From NCBI RefSeq assembly GCF_900111005.1, contig NZ_FOFV01000019.1:1-64000 (forward strand): a stretch of DNA of 64,000 nucleotides. The letters run 5' to 3'. Below, piece by piece: positions 17,051 through 25,308 of the stretch. Source of the stretch: Lentzea albida. Its GTDB lineage: Bacteria > Actinomycetota > Actinomycetes > Mycobacteriales > Pseudonocardiaceae. The notes beneath the pieces are model-generated. The model did no database searches. It was given only the letters and a program-made list of their open reading frames with translations, and was not told the DNA's origin. Each line of letters opens with the position of its first letter. Within the stretch, counting starts at the first letter, position 1. The position numbers and the translations under genes were made by a program.

Positions 17051-18211
17051 TCACACGCAGTTGAGTTCCGGCCGCGCCTGGTCGGCGGCGAACCTGGAGG
17101 CGTCCAGAGCGGACACGTCGACGAAGGGCTCGCGACCGAGCACGAGGTCCCGCACCACCTCGCCGACCGCGGGGCCCTGCAGGAAGCCGTGCCCGGAGAA
17201 GCCCGTGGCGTAGAAGAACCTGCCCGCCGAACCGATCAGCGCGTTGTGGTCCGGCGTCACCTCGTACAGCCCCGCCCACCCGTTGCGCACGCCCACGTCC
17301 AGCAGCCTCGGAGCACGCCTGCCGATCGCCTCGGTCAGGCGCGGCAGCCAGGCGTCGGACATGTCCAGCTTGAAGCCCGGCGTCTCGTCGGGGTCGGACA
17401 TGCCGAACAGCAGTCCCGGGCCCTCGCGGTGGAAGTAGAAGGTGCTGTCGAAGTCGATGGTGAACGGAGTAACCCGATCGTGTAGCTCCGGCATGGGTTC
17501 GGTGAACATGATCTGGCGCCGCAGCGGGGAAACCGGCAGGTCAACGCCCACCATGTCGCCGATCTGCCGGGACCAGGCGCCCGCCGCGCAGACCAGGTTC
17601 GGCGTCGAAACCGCCCCTCGGGTCGTCTCGACGCGAAAACTGTCGGACCCCGTCCCTACTATCGATTCCACGGTGGTTCTGGTGCTGAAGCGGGCACCGA
17701 GCCGGCGGGCCGCGGTGGCGTAGCCGAGTACGACGGACTCAGGCGTGCAGTGTCCGTCGTCGGGCGAGTGAGCCGCCGCGAGCAGGCCGTCCGCTTCGAT
17801 CAGCGGCGACATCCGCTGGGCCTCCTCGACAGTCAGCATGCGGCTGCGCACGCCGAGGGAGTTCTGGAGGTCGACGTTGCGCTCGAACGCCGTGACGTGT
17901 TCCCGGGAAGAAAGGAGGAACAGGTAGCCGACCTGGTGCAGATCGATGTCCTGCCCGGGCCGCTGCGGAAAGCGTTGGAACAGTTCGATGGATCGAGCTC
18001 CGAGCCTGATGTTCAGCTCGTCGGAGAACTGGGCGCGCACTCCACCCGCCGCTTTGCAGGTGGAGCCGGACCCCAGGTCATCCCTCTCCACGACCAAGAC
18101 ATCCCGGACTCCTGCCTCGGCCAGGTGAAAGGCGACGGATGTGCCGATCACCCCGCCGCCGATGACGACCACCTCAGCCCGAGCGGGCAGCTCAGGCGAG
18201 GCGGTGGTCAA
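17051..18211 (-). CDS. FAD-dependent amine/imino-acid oxidoreductase (DAO family)
   Basis: 386 aa. N-terminal dinucleotide-binding fold VVVIGGGVIGTSVAFHLA and a C-terminal ATGFSGHGFLQGPAVGE motif typical of sarcosine oxidase beta-subunit, proline dehydrogenase and L-pipecolate oxidase relatives. It oxidises a secondary amine or imino acid. The start is TTG at 18211, supported by GAGGCGG 3 to 10 nt upstream and the absence of ATG/GTG. It overlaps the end of the aldehyde dehydrogenase gene by 20 bp. The operon suggests L-pipecolate or a related cyclic imino acid as substrate (inference). Confidence 0.85.
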   Translation of the reverse strand: MTTASPELPARAEVVVIGGGVIGTSVAFHLAEAGVRDVLVVERDDLGSGSTCKAAGGVRAQFSDELNIRLGARSIELFQRFPQRPGQDIDLHQVGYLFLLSSREHVTAFERNVDLQNSLGVRSRMLTVEEAQRMSPLIEADGLLAAAHSPDDGHCTPESVVLGYATAARRLGARFSTRTTVESIVGTGSDSFRVETTRGAVSTPNLVCAAGAWSRQIGDMVGVDLPVSPLRRQIMFTEPMPELHDRVTPFTIDFDSTFYFHREGPGLLFGMSDPDETPGFKLDMSDAWLPRLTEAIGRRAPRLLDVGVRNGWAGLYEVTPDHNALIGSAGRFFYATGFSGHGFLQGPAVGEVVRDLVLGREPFVDVSALDASRFAADQARPELNCV

Positions 18212-19676
18212 GGTCCGCCTCGATCGCGAGAGTGTCCATCTGCGCCTTCTGCAGCTTCCCGGAATGGTCCCAGTTCAGGGACTGCCAGCGGGTGAACTGG
18301 TCGAGCACCCACACGCCCGACTGCCGGGAGCCGTTGCCGCTCTTGCCGTTGCCGCCGAACGGCAGGTGCGCCTCGGCCCCGGACGTCGAGTTGTTCACGC
18401 TCACCATCCCGGCGGAGATGCCGGCGCGGAACCGGAAGGCCTTGTCCGGGTCGGTGGTGTAGATCGAGGACGAGAGGCCGTAGCCCGGCTTGTTGCCGAG
18501 CTCGATCGCCTCGTCCAGGTCCGAGTACTCCATGACGCCGACGATCGGCCCGAACGTCTCCTGGAGGAACAGTTCGTCGTCGTCGCGCACGCCGGAAACG
18601 ATTGCGGGGTGGTAGAAGAAGCCGTTCTCACCGGTGAACCCGTTGCGGGGACTGGCAGCCGAGATGCGGCCGGTCGGACCGTGCACCGAGTGGTGCTCGC
18701 CGATCCAGCCGAGGTACTTCTCGTACGCCAGTGCGAACTTCTCGTCCAGCAACGGTCCATAGAGGACATCGCCGATCGGGTCGCCGACGGTCGCGTTCGC
18801 GACGGCCTCGACGAACCGGGTCAGGAACTCGTCGTGCACCGACTCGTGCACGATCGCCGTGCCGAGTGAGGTGCAGCGCTGGCCCGCGGAGCCGAAGCTG
18901 GCGAAGAGCGCGCCCTGCACGGCGAGGTCGAGGTCCGCGTCCTCGGTGACGACCATCGGGTTCTTGCCGCCCAGTTCCAGGCACGGCGTCTGGAGGTGGC
19001 GGCCGCACAGTTCGCCGATGCGCACACCGACCTCGCTGGATCCCGTGAAGCCGACCTTGTCGACGAGTCCCCGCTGAAGGGACTGCTCGAGGCCGTCGAA
19101 CGTCTCGGAGCCTTCGGCGAAGACGATCTCGAACACGCCGTCCGGGATGCCGGCGGCCTGGAAGAGGTCGTACAGGGCCTGGGCCGACGCGGCGGAGTAC
19201 TCGGCGGGCTTCCACACGACCGAGTTGCCGCACAGCAGCGCCGGGATGACGTACCAGGACGGCACGGCGACCGGGAAGTTGCCGGCGGTGATGATGGCCG
19301 CGACGCCGACCGGGTTGCGGAACGTGAAGAGCTGCTTGTCGGGCATCTCCGAGGGGACCGTCTGCCCGTGGAGGCGCCTGCCTTCGCCGAGGAAGAAGTT
19401 CGCGGTGTCGACGATCTCCCGCACCTCGCCGCGGGCCTCCGCGATCGGCTTGCCGATCTCGCGGGTCACGAGCTGGGCAAGGGCTTCGGAGTTCGCCTCG
19501 ACGAGGCGGCCGATGTTGCCGATGACCTGGCCTCGGACGGGTGCGGGCACGCGTGCCCACGCGCGTTGCGCCGCCTTGGCGCGCTGGGCCGCGTCGACGA
19601 AGGCGCGGCTGGTCCCGAGCTCGATCTCGGCGACCACGTCGGAGGTGTCCGACGGGTTCGTGGAGACGTACGCCAT
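18192..19676 (-). CDS. NAD(P)-dependent aldehyde dehydrogenase, ALDH7/piperideine-6-carboxylate dehydrogenase-like
   Basis: 494 aa. Standard ALDH motifs: V-V-W-K-P-A-E (NAD Lys), GFTGSSEVG, L-E-L-G-G-K-N-P (general-base Glu), and catalytic Cys in G-Q-R-C-T-S. The NNSTSGAEAHLPFGGNGKSG stretch resembles antiquitin/ALDH7 enzymes, which oxidise 2-aminoadipate 6-semialdehyde (piperideine-6-carboxylate) to 2-aminoadipate in lysine breakdown. First gene of the operon, with 82 bp between it and the divergent lysR. The ATG at 19676 is preferred; the open frame extends 30 codons upstream without a credible start. Confidence 0.85.
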   Translation of the reverse strand: MAYVSTNPSDTSDVVAEIELGTSRAFVDAAQRAKAAQRAWARVPAPVRGQVIGNIGRLVEANSEALAQLVTREIGKPIAEARGEVREIVDTANFFLGEGRRLHGQTVPSEMPDKQLFTFRNPVGVAAIITAGNFPVAVPSWYVIPALLCGNSVVWKPAEYSAASAQALYDLFQAAGIPDGVFEIVFAEGSETFDGLEQSLQRGLVDKVGFTGSSEVGVRIGELCGRHLQTPCLELGGKNPMVVTEDADLDLAVQGALFASFGSAGQRCTSLGTAIVHESVHDEFLTRFVEAVANATVGDPIGDVLYGPLLDEKFALAYEKYLGWIGEHHSVHGPTGRISAASPRNGFTGENGFFYHPAIVSGVRDDDELFLQETFGPIVGVMEYSDLDEAIELGNKPGYGLSSSIYTTDPDKAFRFRAGISAGMVSVNNSTSGAEAHLPFGGNGKSGNGSRQSGVWVLDQFTRWQSLNWDHSGKLQKAQMDTLAIEADLDHRLA

Positions 19677-19680
19677 GCAT

Positions 19681-19694
19681 CCCACCCTGGTGGG
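19681..19694. promoter_or_regulatory. inverted repeat CCCACC-CT-GGTGGG before the catabolic operon
   Basis: Perfect 6-bp arms with a 2-bp centre, 4 bp upstream of the aldehyde dehydrogenase ATG and therefore over its ribosome-binding region or promoter. Possible repressor site or part of a LysR regulatory region. Confidence 0.45.
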
Positions 19695-19707
19695 TGTGCG
19701 GAGGATG

Positions 19708-19736
19708 CGCCAGAGGTCGCAGAACGAGATCTGGCG
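19708..19736. promoter_or_regulatory. inverted repeat CGCCAGA-N15-TCTGGCG, candidate LysR site
   Basis: Perfect 7-bp arms and a 15-bp spacer, lying midway between the divergent ALDH and lysR genes. Long-spaced dyads in such an intergenic region are characteristic of LysR recognition sites. Confidence 0.5.
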
Positions 19737-19746
19737 ACGTCGAGCA

Positions 19747-19752
19747 TAAGCT
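19747..19752 (+). promoter_or_regulatory. -10 box TAAGCT of the lysR gene (leaderless)
   Basis: TANNNT hexamer 6 nt before the GTG at 19759; no SD present. Confidence 0.45.
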
Positions 19753-19758
19753 GTCCTG

Positions 19759-20676
19759 GTGCTCAACCCGGTTCATCTCCGCACGCTCGTCGAGGTCGTG
19801 AAGACGGGGTCCTTCGCCGAGGCCGCACGTCGGCTCGGCTACACGTCGTCGGCCGTGTCGCAGCAGATCTCGGCGTTCGAGCGGGCGGTCGGCGTGACGC
19901 TGTTCGAGCGCGAGGCGCACTCGATCAGGCCGGCCGGTGCGGCCCTGCTCATCGCCGATCGCGGCGGTGAGCTGCTCGCCGCGCTCGACGGGTTCGAGCA
20001 CGAGGTGAAGGCGATGGTCCAGGGCCTGCGGGGGCGCCTGCGGATCGGCACGTTCCCCACCGCGAGCGCGCGGATCGTGCCGAAGGCGCTGGCGAGGCTG
20101 CAGTCCGAGCTGCCGGGCGCCGAGATCCGCCTGGACGAGGCGGAGCCGGACGACGTGCTGCCGCTCGTCCTGACCGGCGAGCTCGACGTGGCGCTGGTCT
20201 ACGCGTACGACCTCGTCCCGCGCACGTGGCCGGAAGAGCTGACCGTGCTGCCGTTGCTGGACGAGTCGCTCCTGGTGATGGTGCCGTCCGGGCACCAGGC
20301 CGCGAAGAACAACGTCAAGCTCGAAGACCTGAAGGACGAACGCTGGATCGCGTCACGCGACGGCACGGCCGGTGCCACCTGCCTGACGCGGCTCTGCGCG
20401 GCGGCGGGGTTCGCGCCCCGGATCGCCTTCCGGAGCAACGACTACGAGGTCGTGCAGTCGCTCGTGGCCGCGGGTGTCGGCGTCGCACTCGTGCCCGCTC
20501 TCGGGCACAAGGAGCTGCCCGGCACGCACGCCATGCCGTTGCGGCACAGGCCGTTGCGCAGGCACGTGCACGTCGTCCACCGCACGGCGAACACCAACCC
20601 GCTGCTGCGCGACGCGGTGACCGCGCTTCAGGAGGTCTGCCGCAACGCCGCGGTCGGGCACACGCACCAGCCGTGA
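19759..20676 (+). CDS. LysR-family transcriptional regulator
   Basis: 305 aa. An N-terminal winged HTH (SFAEAARRLGYTSSAVSQQISAF region, residues ~18-40) is followed by a periplasmic-binding-protein-like effector domain (~90-295) of usual length. Divergently oriented to the five-gene catabolic operon, so it is the likely activator of that operon, responding to a pathway intermediate. Two dyads in the 82-bp intergenic region are candidate sites. The GTG start lacks an SD but is preceded by a -10 box at leaderless distance. Confidence 0.9.
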   Translation: MLNPVHLRTLVEVVKTGSFAEAARRLGYTSSAVSQQISAFERAVGVTLFEREAHSIRPAGAALLIADRGGELLAALDGFEHEVKAMVQGLRGRLRIGTFPTASARIVPKALARLQSELPGAEIRLDEAEPDDVLPLVLTGELDVALVYAYDLVPRTWPEELTVLPLLDESLLVMVPSGHQAAKNNVKLEDLKDERWIASRDGTAGATCLTRLCAAAGFAPRIAFRSNDYEVVQSLVAAGVGVALVPALGHKELPGTHAMPLRHRPLRRHVHVVHRTANTNPLLRDAVTALQEVCRNAAVGHTHQP

Positions 20677-20704
20677 CGCTCGACTCCGCCGGGCCGGCTT
20701 GCGA

Positions 20705-21190
20705 TCACTCGCCGGTCTGACCGTCGGCGAGTTCGCGCAGCAGGTCGAGGTGGCCGACGTGCCGTGCGGTCTCCTGCGCAACGTGGGCGAGGATCCAGCG
20801 CACGGTGCGTTCGCCGTCCGCCGCCATCGCGTCGGGGTCGAGCTTCTTCACCGCCTCGGCGTTCGCCCACTCCTGGCGGTAGGCCTCGATGAGCGATGCC
20901 GGGGTGTCGCCGTCCGCGAGGTCCCAGGACGGGTCCGGGTCGCCCTTCCACAGCGACGGCAGGTCGAGGCCCGCGCCCGCGATGCACAGCCAGTACCGCT
21001 CGACGGCGGTCAGGTGTTTGAGCACGCCCAGGGCCGTCAGCTTCGGGGACGTGCTGATCGGGGCCGCGGCTGCCTGCTCGCGGGTCAGCCCGTCGACCTT
21101 CAGCACGGCGGTCTTGCGGAGGAAGTCCAGGAACTCCCAGGCGAGCGCGGCCTCGTCGGCGGCCTTCTTCTCGGGCCAGGTTCGGGTCAC
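20705..21190 (-). CDS. DinB-superfamily (DUF664-like) protein
   Basis: 161 aa, four-helix-bundle type. The N-terminal helix carries W-E-F-L-D-F-L-R-K-T, the middle S-P-K-L-T-A-L-G-V-L-K-H-L-T-A-V-E-R-Y-W supplies the first metal His, and the C-terminal W-I-L-A-H-V-A-Q-E-T-A-R-H-x-G-H-L-D supplies further His ligands. In actinobacteria such DinB-like proteins include mycothiol-dependent enzymes (maleylpyruvate isomerase, mycothiol S-transferases). Its GTG start overlaps the DUF397 stop (GTGA), implying translational coupling to the XRE-DUF397 pair. Confidence 0.8.
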   Translation of the reverse strand: MTRTWPEKKAADEAALAWEFLDFLRKTAVLKVDGLTREQAAAAPISTSPKLTALGVLKHLTAVERYWLCIAGAGLDLPSLWKGDPDPSWDLADGDTPASLIEAYRQEWANAEAVKKLDPDAMAADGERTVRWILAHVAQETARHVGHLDLLRELADGQTGE

Positions 21191-21357
21191 CGGGTGAGTT
21201 TGTCAGCCTTCGCGGCGGTGAGGAACGCGGACCACGCGGCCGGTCCGAGTGCGAGGTGGGTGGTGGGAGCCTTGCTGTCGCGGACTCCGACGCCGTGTCC
21301 GACCTCCACGCAGTCGGTGCCATTGGCGCTGTAGCTGCTCTTCCGCCATCCGGTCAT
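21187..21357 (-). CDS. DUF397 small protein
   Basis: 56 aa, begins MTGWRKSSYS, contains C-V-E-V, V-R-D-S-K and ends W-x-A-F-L, the hallmarks of DUF397. These proteins nearly always sit beside an XRE/DUF5753 regulator in actinomycetes (the WhiJ-type modules of Streptomyces) and are thought to antagonise or act as co-factor for it. Starts 12 bp after the XRE stop; GGAG lies about 8 nt before the ATG. Its last codons overlap the dinB-like start. Confidence 0.9.
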   Translation of the reverse strand: MTGWRKSSYSANGTDCVEVGHGVGVRDSKAPTTHLALGPAAWSAFLTAAKADKLTR

Positions 21358-21369
21358 CTGGCAGGCTCC

Positions 21370-22203
21370 TCACACGGCGATGCGTTCGATCAACTCCTTC
21401 GATTGTTCCGCATCCAGCGCCGTGCGATCGAGTGACTTGAGGATGTTCGTGTAGGCCTTGGCAGAGGCTTTGTCGTCCAGGAAGACACCGTGGTTCTCGG
21501 CGTCGATGAAGACCACCGGGTCGAGCTTGTCGAACCTCATGAGTGTGAAAGAGCCCGCCTGCCCTGCGTGCGCGCCCGCTGAGACGGGCACGATGCGAAC
21601 GGTGATGTACGAGCGCTTGCTCATGGTCAACACGTGGTCCAGCTGATCGGACATCACTTCCGGCCCGCCGGCGGGAAGCAGGAGTGCCTGCTCGTGGATG
21701 TAGAAGGTCATGGCGCAGCGGCGCTGGATCAACACCTGTTGTCGCGCCGAGCGGGCGGTGACGCGGGAGTCGGCTTCTTCGGCAGGTGAGTTCGGGTTGC
21801 TTGCGATCAACGCCCGCATGTAGTCGGGGAGCTGGAGTGCACCGGGGATCAGGTTCATGCTCCAGCAGAGGATCTCCGCCGCGACCGCCTCGTGCTCGCC
21901 GATCGTGCGAGGCAGGATGGGCTGCCGCTCGCCGTGGATCTGGAGCCAGCCCGACCGGTCGGCCTCCCTGAACATCGTCAGCAGGTGGTCGGACTCCTCC
22001 AGCGGGGTGCGGCAGACTCCCAGCAGGCGGATGAGGTCGTGTTCGCTGATGCCGCCCTTGCCGTTCATCAGGTCGGACAGCTTGGCGGGGTCCCAGCCGG
22101 CGAGGTGCGAGGCGCCGCGTCCGGTCAGGCCCGCCTTCTCGATGGCCGCGCGTATGCCCGCGCCGAGTTCTCGGCCTCGGACCGTGGAGTCTCTCTTTGG
22201 CAT
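21370..22203 (-). CDS. XRE-family regulator with DUF5753 domain (WhiJ-like)
   Basis: 277 aa. The N-terminal helix-turn-helix spans ~10-70 (G-A-S-H-L-A-G-W-D-P-A-K-L-S as recognition region). The C-terminal ~180 residues are DUF5753: E-I-L-C-W-S-M-N-L-I-P-G-A-L-Q and Y-M-R-A-L are diagnostic. First gene of a three-gene unit with DUF397 and a DinB-like gene. WhiJ-type pairs influence development and antibiotic production in Streptomyces; the targets here are unknown. A promoter with both boxes places the start of transcription at the ATG. Confidence 0.92.
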   Translation of the reverse strand: MPKRDSTVRGRELGAGIRAAIEKAGLTGRGASHLAGWDPAKLSDLMNGKGGISEHDLIRLLGVCRTPLEESDHLLTMFREADRSGWLQIHGERQPILPRTIGEHEAVAAEILCWSMNLIPGALQLPDYMRALIASNPNSPAEEADSRVTARSARQQVLIQRRCAMTFYIHEQALLLPAGGPEVMSDQLDHVLTMSKRSYITVRIVPVSAGAHAGQAGSFTLMRFDKLDPVVFIDAENHGVFLDDKASAKAYTNILKSLDRTALDAEQSKELIERIAV

Positions 22204-22209
22204 GAAATG

Positions 22210-22239
22210 AAGCTAGGGCCAAACATCGTGTGATTCCAA
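22210..22239 (-). promoter_or_regulatory. promoter TTGGAA-N18-TAGCTT of the XRE gene (leaderless)
   Basis: On the minus strand the -35 is at 22239-22234, the -10 at 22215-22210, and 6 nt separate it from the ATG at 22203. There is no SD. Confidence 0.5.
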
Positions 22240-22313
22240 CGTGTTCGGGCAAGTTCAGCCGAAGAGGGGTTCGTGTTGGAGAAGGTCCAAAGTCCTAAGT
22301 GGGCGGTGGTCTT

Positions 22314-23693
22314 TCAGTAGTAGTGGCGTAGTTTCGGCCAGAGGGTTTCCCATGGTTCCGTTGGGGCCGTGCACAGCCTTATCGCCGTGCCGTCTTCTTC
22401 GTTTTCCACTGGGTTGTGGTGCTGGGCGATGATCTCGCAGTCGGTGAACGGTGGGTTGTCGAACCCGACCAGGAGCACCTTCGAGGGGCCCGGCGGGGGA
22501 GGTCCCCAGTCGTAGAAGGACATGTGGCCGGACCAGACGGGCAGGCCGGTGTGGGTCTCGATCGCGCCGGCCTGGCCGTAGTTGCGGGTGATGACGGTGG
22601 GTCGGTCGTGCGCCAGGAAGGCGTCCTGGACGGTCAGGGCCAGTTCTCGCCAGCCGATCTGCTCGCCTTGTTCCGGGTTGATGGCGACGACCGGGGGTAA
22701 GGCGCTCGGCGGCAGGATCGGCAACGAGACGAGCACGGCGAGCACGATGCTCGAGGCGACCATGACGCTGCCGGTGGTCCTGTGTCGCAGCAGCCATTCC
22801 TGGGCTTGGCGGGCTCCTGCCGCCGTCAGCACGAGGAGCAGGGGGACGGCGTAGTACGGCTTGCCGCCGGTGATGAGGCACAGGGCGCAGAGGATCGGGT
22901 AGGCGAGTGCGATCGAGCGGTAGGTCCTGTCGCGCCACAGGTTCCGGAAGCCGAGCAGCCACACCGGCACGAGCAGAGGTGACAACAGCACGATCTGCAT
23001 GGGGACGAACAGGATGCGGTTCTCGGCGCCGTCGTCCTCGCTGATGCCCCGGGCGACGGTGAGCAACGGGAAGTCGTGCAGCGCCTGCCAGATGACGACC
23101 GGGGTTGCGAGCACGGCGCACACACCCATGCCAGCCGGGAGGTACCAGGTGCGCAGGACGTCGTGGGGGCCGACGGCGAGCAGGGCGATCGCCATGGAGG
23201 CCAGCAACAACAGCAGCAACCACTTGTTGGCGAGGCCGATTCCGGCCGTTGCGCCGATGGCGAGCCACCAGCGGCGGTCGCGCGTCTTCAGGACCTTGAT
23301 CGCGAAGTAGGCGAGGAGCACCCAGACCAGCAGGTCGACGGTGGCGGTGGACAGCATGTGGCCCACGGCGAGGACGAACGTCGACGTCGCCGCGGCCGCG
23401 GCCGCGAAGGTGGTGCCGCCGCCCAGTTCGTCCGCGATGAGGGCGACCACGACGGTGATGCCGAGTGCCAGAACCGTGGCGATCACGCGGAGGCCGAACG
23501 GGGTCTCGCCGAACACCTCCGTCGTGAGGCGGGCGAGGAGCGGGGTGATCGGTGGCTGGTCGACGTAGCCCCAGTCGGGGCGTTTGCCGGCCGCGATGAA
23601 GTAGAGCTCGTCGCGGTGGAAGCCGTAGCGGCCCGACAACGCGGTCAGCACCACCGCCTGGACGACGAGCACGATCACCAGCCCACGTCTCAT
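22314..23693 (-). CDS. GT39/ArnT-like polytopic glycosyltransferase
   Basis: 459 aa with about ten to eleven hydrophobic segments. The first loop has the R-Y-G-F-H-R-D-E-L-Y-F motif, equivalent to the acidic pair of the ArnT/PMT (GT-C) fold, and D-Q-P-P-I-T-P follows. These enzymes use polyprenyl-phosphate sugars to glycosylate lipids or proteins on the outer membrane face. A soluble C-terminal part (~360-459) ends the protein. No partner gene for sugar-lipid synthesis is adjacent. The start ATG at 23693 lies 28 bp after the TPP-enzyme stop, so both may share a transcript. Confidence 0.85.
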   Translation of the reverse strand: MRRGLVIVLVVQAVVLTALSGRYGFHRDELYFIAAGKRPDWGYVDQPPITPLLARLTTEVFGETPFGLRVIATVLALGITVVVALIADELGGGTTFAAAAAATSTFVLAVGHMLSTATVDLLVWVLLAYFAIKVLKTRDRRWWLAIGATAGIGLANKWLLLLLLASMAIALLAVGPHDVLRTWYLPAGMGVCAVLATPVVIWQALHDFPLLTVARGISEDDGAENRILFVPMQIVLLSPLLVPVWLLGFRNLWRDRTYRSIALAYPILCALCLITGGKPYYAVPLLLVLTAAGARQAQEWLLRHRTTGSVMVASSIVLAVLVSLPILPPSALPPVVAINPEQGEQIGWRELALTVQDAFLAHDRPTVITRNYGQAGAIETHTGLPVWSGHMSFYDWGPPPPGPSKVLLVGFDNPPFTDCEIIAQHHNPVENEEDGTAIRLCTAPTEPWETLWPKLRHYY

Positions 23694-23721
23694 GGACGGA
23701 CGGTACCGAGGGCTCCCGTGA

Positions 23722-25308
23722 TCAGGAGGACGTTTTGCGGTACCAGCGAGGGGAGGTGGTGATCGGGGGCTTGAGGCTCGCGTTCACCACGATCATGGTG
23801 GGGCCCTCGGCGTCGTCCAGCGCGGACTTCAGGTCGTCGAAACCGGAAAGGGTGACGGCCGGGATGCCGAAACTCTCGGCCAGCTTGGCGAAGTCGGGGC
23901 GGGTGAGGTCCACGCCGCTGATGGTGTGGTTCGCGATCTGCTGGTCGTAGCGGAGCATGCCGTAGCCGCCGTCGTCGACGAGCACGATGGTGAGCGGCAG
24001 CCCTTCCTGCTTCAACGTCGCGAGGTCGCCGCACGCGAAGAGGAAGCCTCCGTCCCCGACGACCGCGATCGTGCGGTGTTCGACGGCCGCGCCGATGGCC
24101 GCCGGGAAACCGAAACCGAGCGTGCCCCAGCCGACCGGGTAGGCGAGGCCACGGGGTCTGGTGACGTGGTGGAAGCCGCCGATCCAGTAGCCGGGGATGC
24201 ACATGTCGGCGACGATCGTGGCGTCGGTGCCTTCCAGCGCCCGCAACAACTTCGACGCGTCGGGGGAGTCGGCTTCGGCCAGCGCGCGCACTTCGGCGTT
24301 GACCGCCTCCACGTCGACCACGGCCCGCTTGGCGGTCACCTTCGCGGCGAGGGCGGACGTCACGGTGGCGGCGTCGCCTTCGAGCGTGACGTCGGCCGGG
24401 TAGTTCTTGTTCGCCTCGGCCTTGTCGATGTTGACGGCCAGCAGCGTCCGCGGCTTCGGCTGCAACCAGTTCTGGGTCATCATGCCGTCGAAGTCGGTGC
24501 CGATCGCGATCACGAGGTCGGCGTCGTCCCACAGCTTGCCCACGGGCGGTGCGTGCACTGGACCGCGCACGACGAGAGGGCTGTCCGTCAGGCCGCGTGC
24601 TCCGTACGTCGTGATGATCGGTGCCTGGAGCTTGTCGGCCAACGCGCCGATGGCGGCTCCCGCACCGGATCGTGCCGCACCGCCGCCTGCCCAGATGAGT
24701 GGCCTCTCGGCCGCGGCGACGAGCTGCGCCGCTTCGGTGAGGTCGACGTCGGTGTGAGCAGGTTCGGTCTTCGCGACGGTGTGGTGCGGGACTTCGGCGG
24801 AGAGGAAGTCCGTTGGCACGCCGAGGTAGACCGGGCCGTGCGGGCTTTGCAAGGCCTGCCGCACGGCCCTGTCGGCGTACGTGGCGAGTTCGTGGGCGGA
24901 CGTCACTTCGAACGCCGCCTTGGTGACCGGCGTGAACATGGCTTTCTGGTCGCGCGTCTCGTGCAGCGCGCCGCAGTGGACGCCGGGCCGCCGGAGCGTC
25001 GAGGGGATGTCCGTGGCGATCACGAGCACCGGGCTGCCGGACGCCCACGCCTCACCCGTGGCGCCCAGGGTGTTCGCCGCTCCGGGACCGGTGGTCACGA
25101 CCGCCACGCCGAGCTTGCCCGTGGAGCGTGCGTAGCCATCGGCCGCGTAGACCGCCGTCTGCTCGTGACGCACACCGATCATGCGGATACCTGGACGCTG
25201 TTGGAGCGCTTCCCAGATCGCGAGGTTGTGCACGCCGGGCAGGCCGAACACCACCTCGACGTCGTGCGCGGCCAGCACGTCCAGCAAGCTCTCGGCACCC
25301 TGGGGCAT
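23722..25308 (-). CDS. thiamine-pyrophosphate enzyme, acetolactate synthase large-subunit-like
   Basis: 528 aa, three-domain TPP fold. The PYR domain has the catalytic Glu in V-R-H-E-Q-T-A and T-T-G-P-G-A-A-N. The central domain is present, and the PP domain has V-G-D-G-G-F-L-F-A through D-D-G-G-Y-G-M-L (the usual GDG...NN motif with DD for NN). Acetolactate synthases have ~570-600 residues and usually a regulatory subunit gene next door; neither applies. A 2-oxo-acid decarboxylase or carboligase of the IlvB-like group is safer than acetolactate synthase. Divergent from the small envelope genes at 25.5 kb. Confidence 0.8.
   Translation of the reverse strand: MPQGAESLLDVLAAHDVEVVFGLPGVHNLAIWEALQQRPGIRMIGVRHEQTAVYAADGYARSTGKLGVAVVTTGPGAANTLGATGEAWASGSPVLVIATDIPSTLRRPGVHCGALHETRDQKAMFTPVTKAAFEVTSAHELATYADRAVRQALQSPHGPVYLGVPTDFLSAEVPHHTVAKTEPAHTDVDLTEAAQLVAAAERPLIWAGGGAARSGAGAAIGALADKLQAPIITTYGARGLTDSPLVVRGPVHAPPVGKLWDDADLVIAIGTDFDGMMTQNWLQPKPRTLLAVNIDKAEANKNYPADVTLEGDAATVTSALAAKVTAKRAVVDVEAVNAEVRALAEADSPDASKLLRALEGTDATIVADMCIPGYWIGGFHHVTRPRGLAYPVGWGTLGFGFPAAIGAAVEHRTIAVVGDGGFLFACGDLATLKQEGLPLTIVLVDDGGYGMLRYDQQIANHTISGVDLTRPDFAKLAESFGIPAVTLSGFDDLKSALDDAEGPTMIVVNASLKPPITTSPRWYRKTSS

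Noticed and set aside
23722..25308. ilvB acetolactate synthase of branched-chain biosynthesis
   Set aside because: Shorter than IlvB, DD in place of the NN that ends the TPP motif, and no ilvN/ilvC neighbours; kept as a general TPP enzyme.
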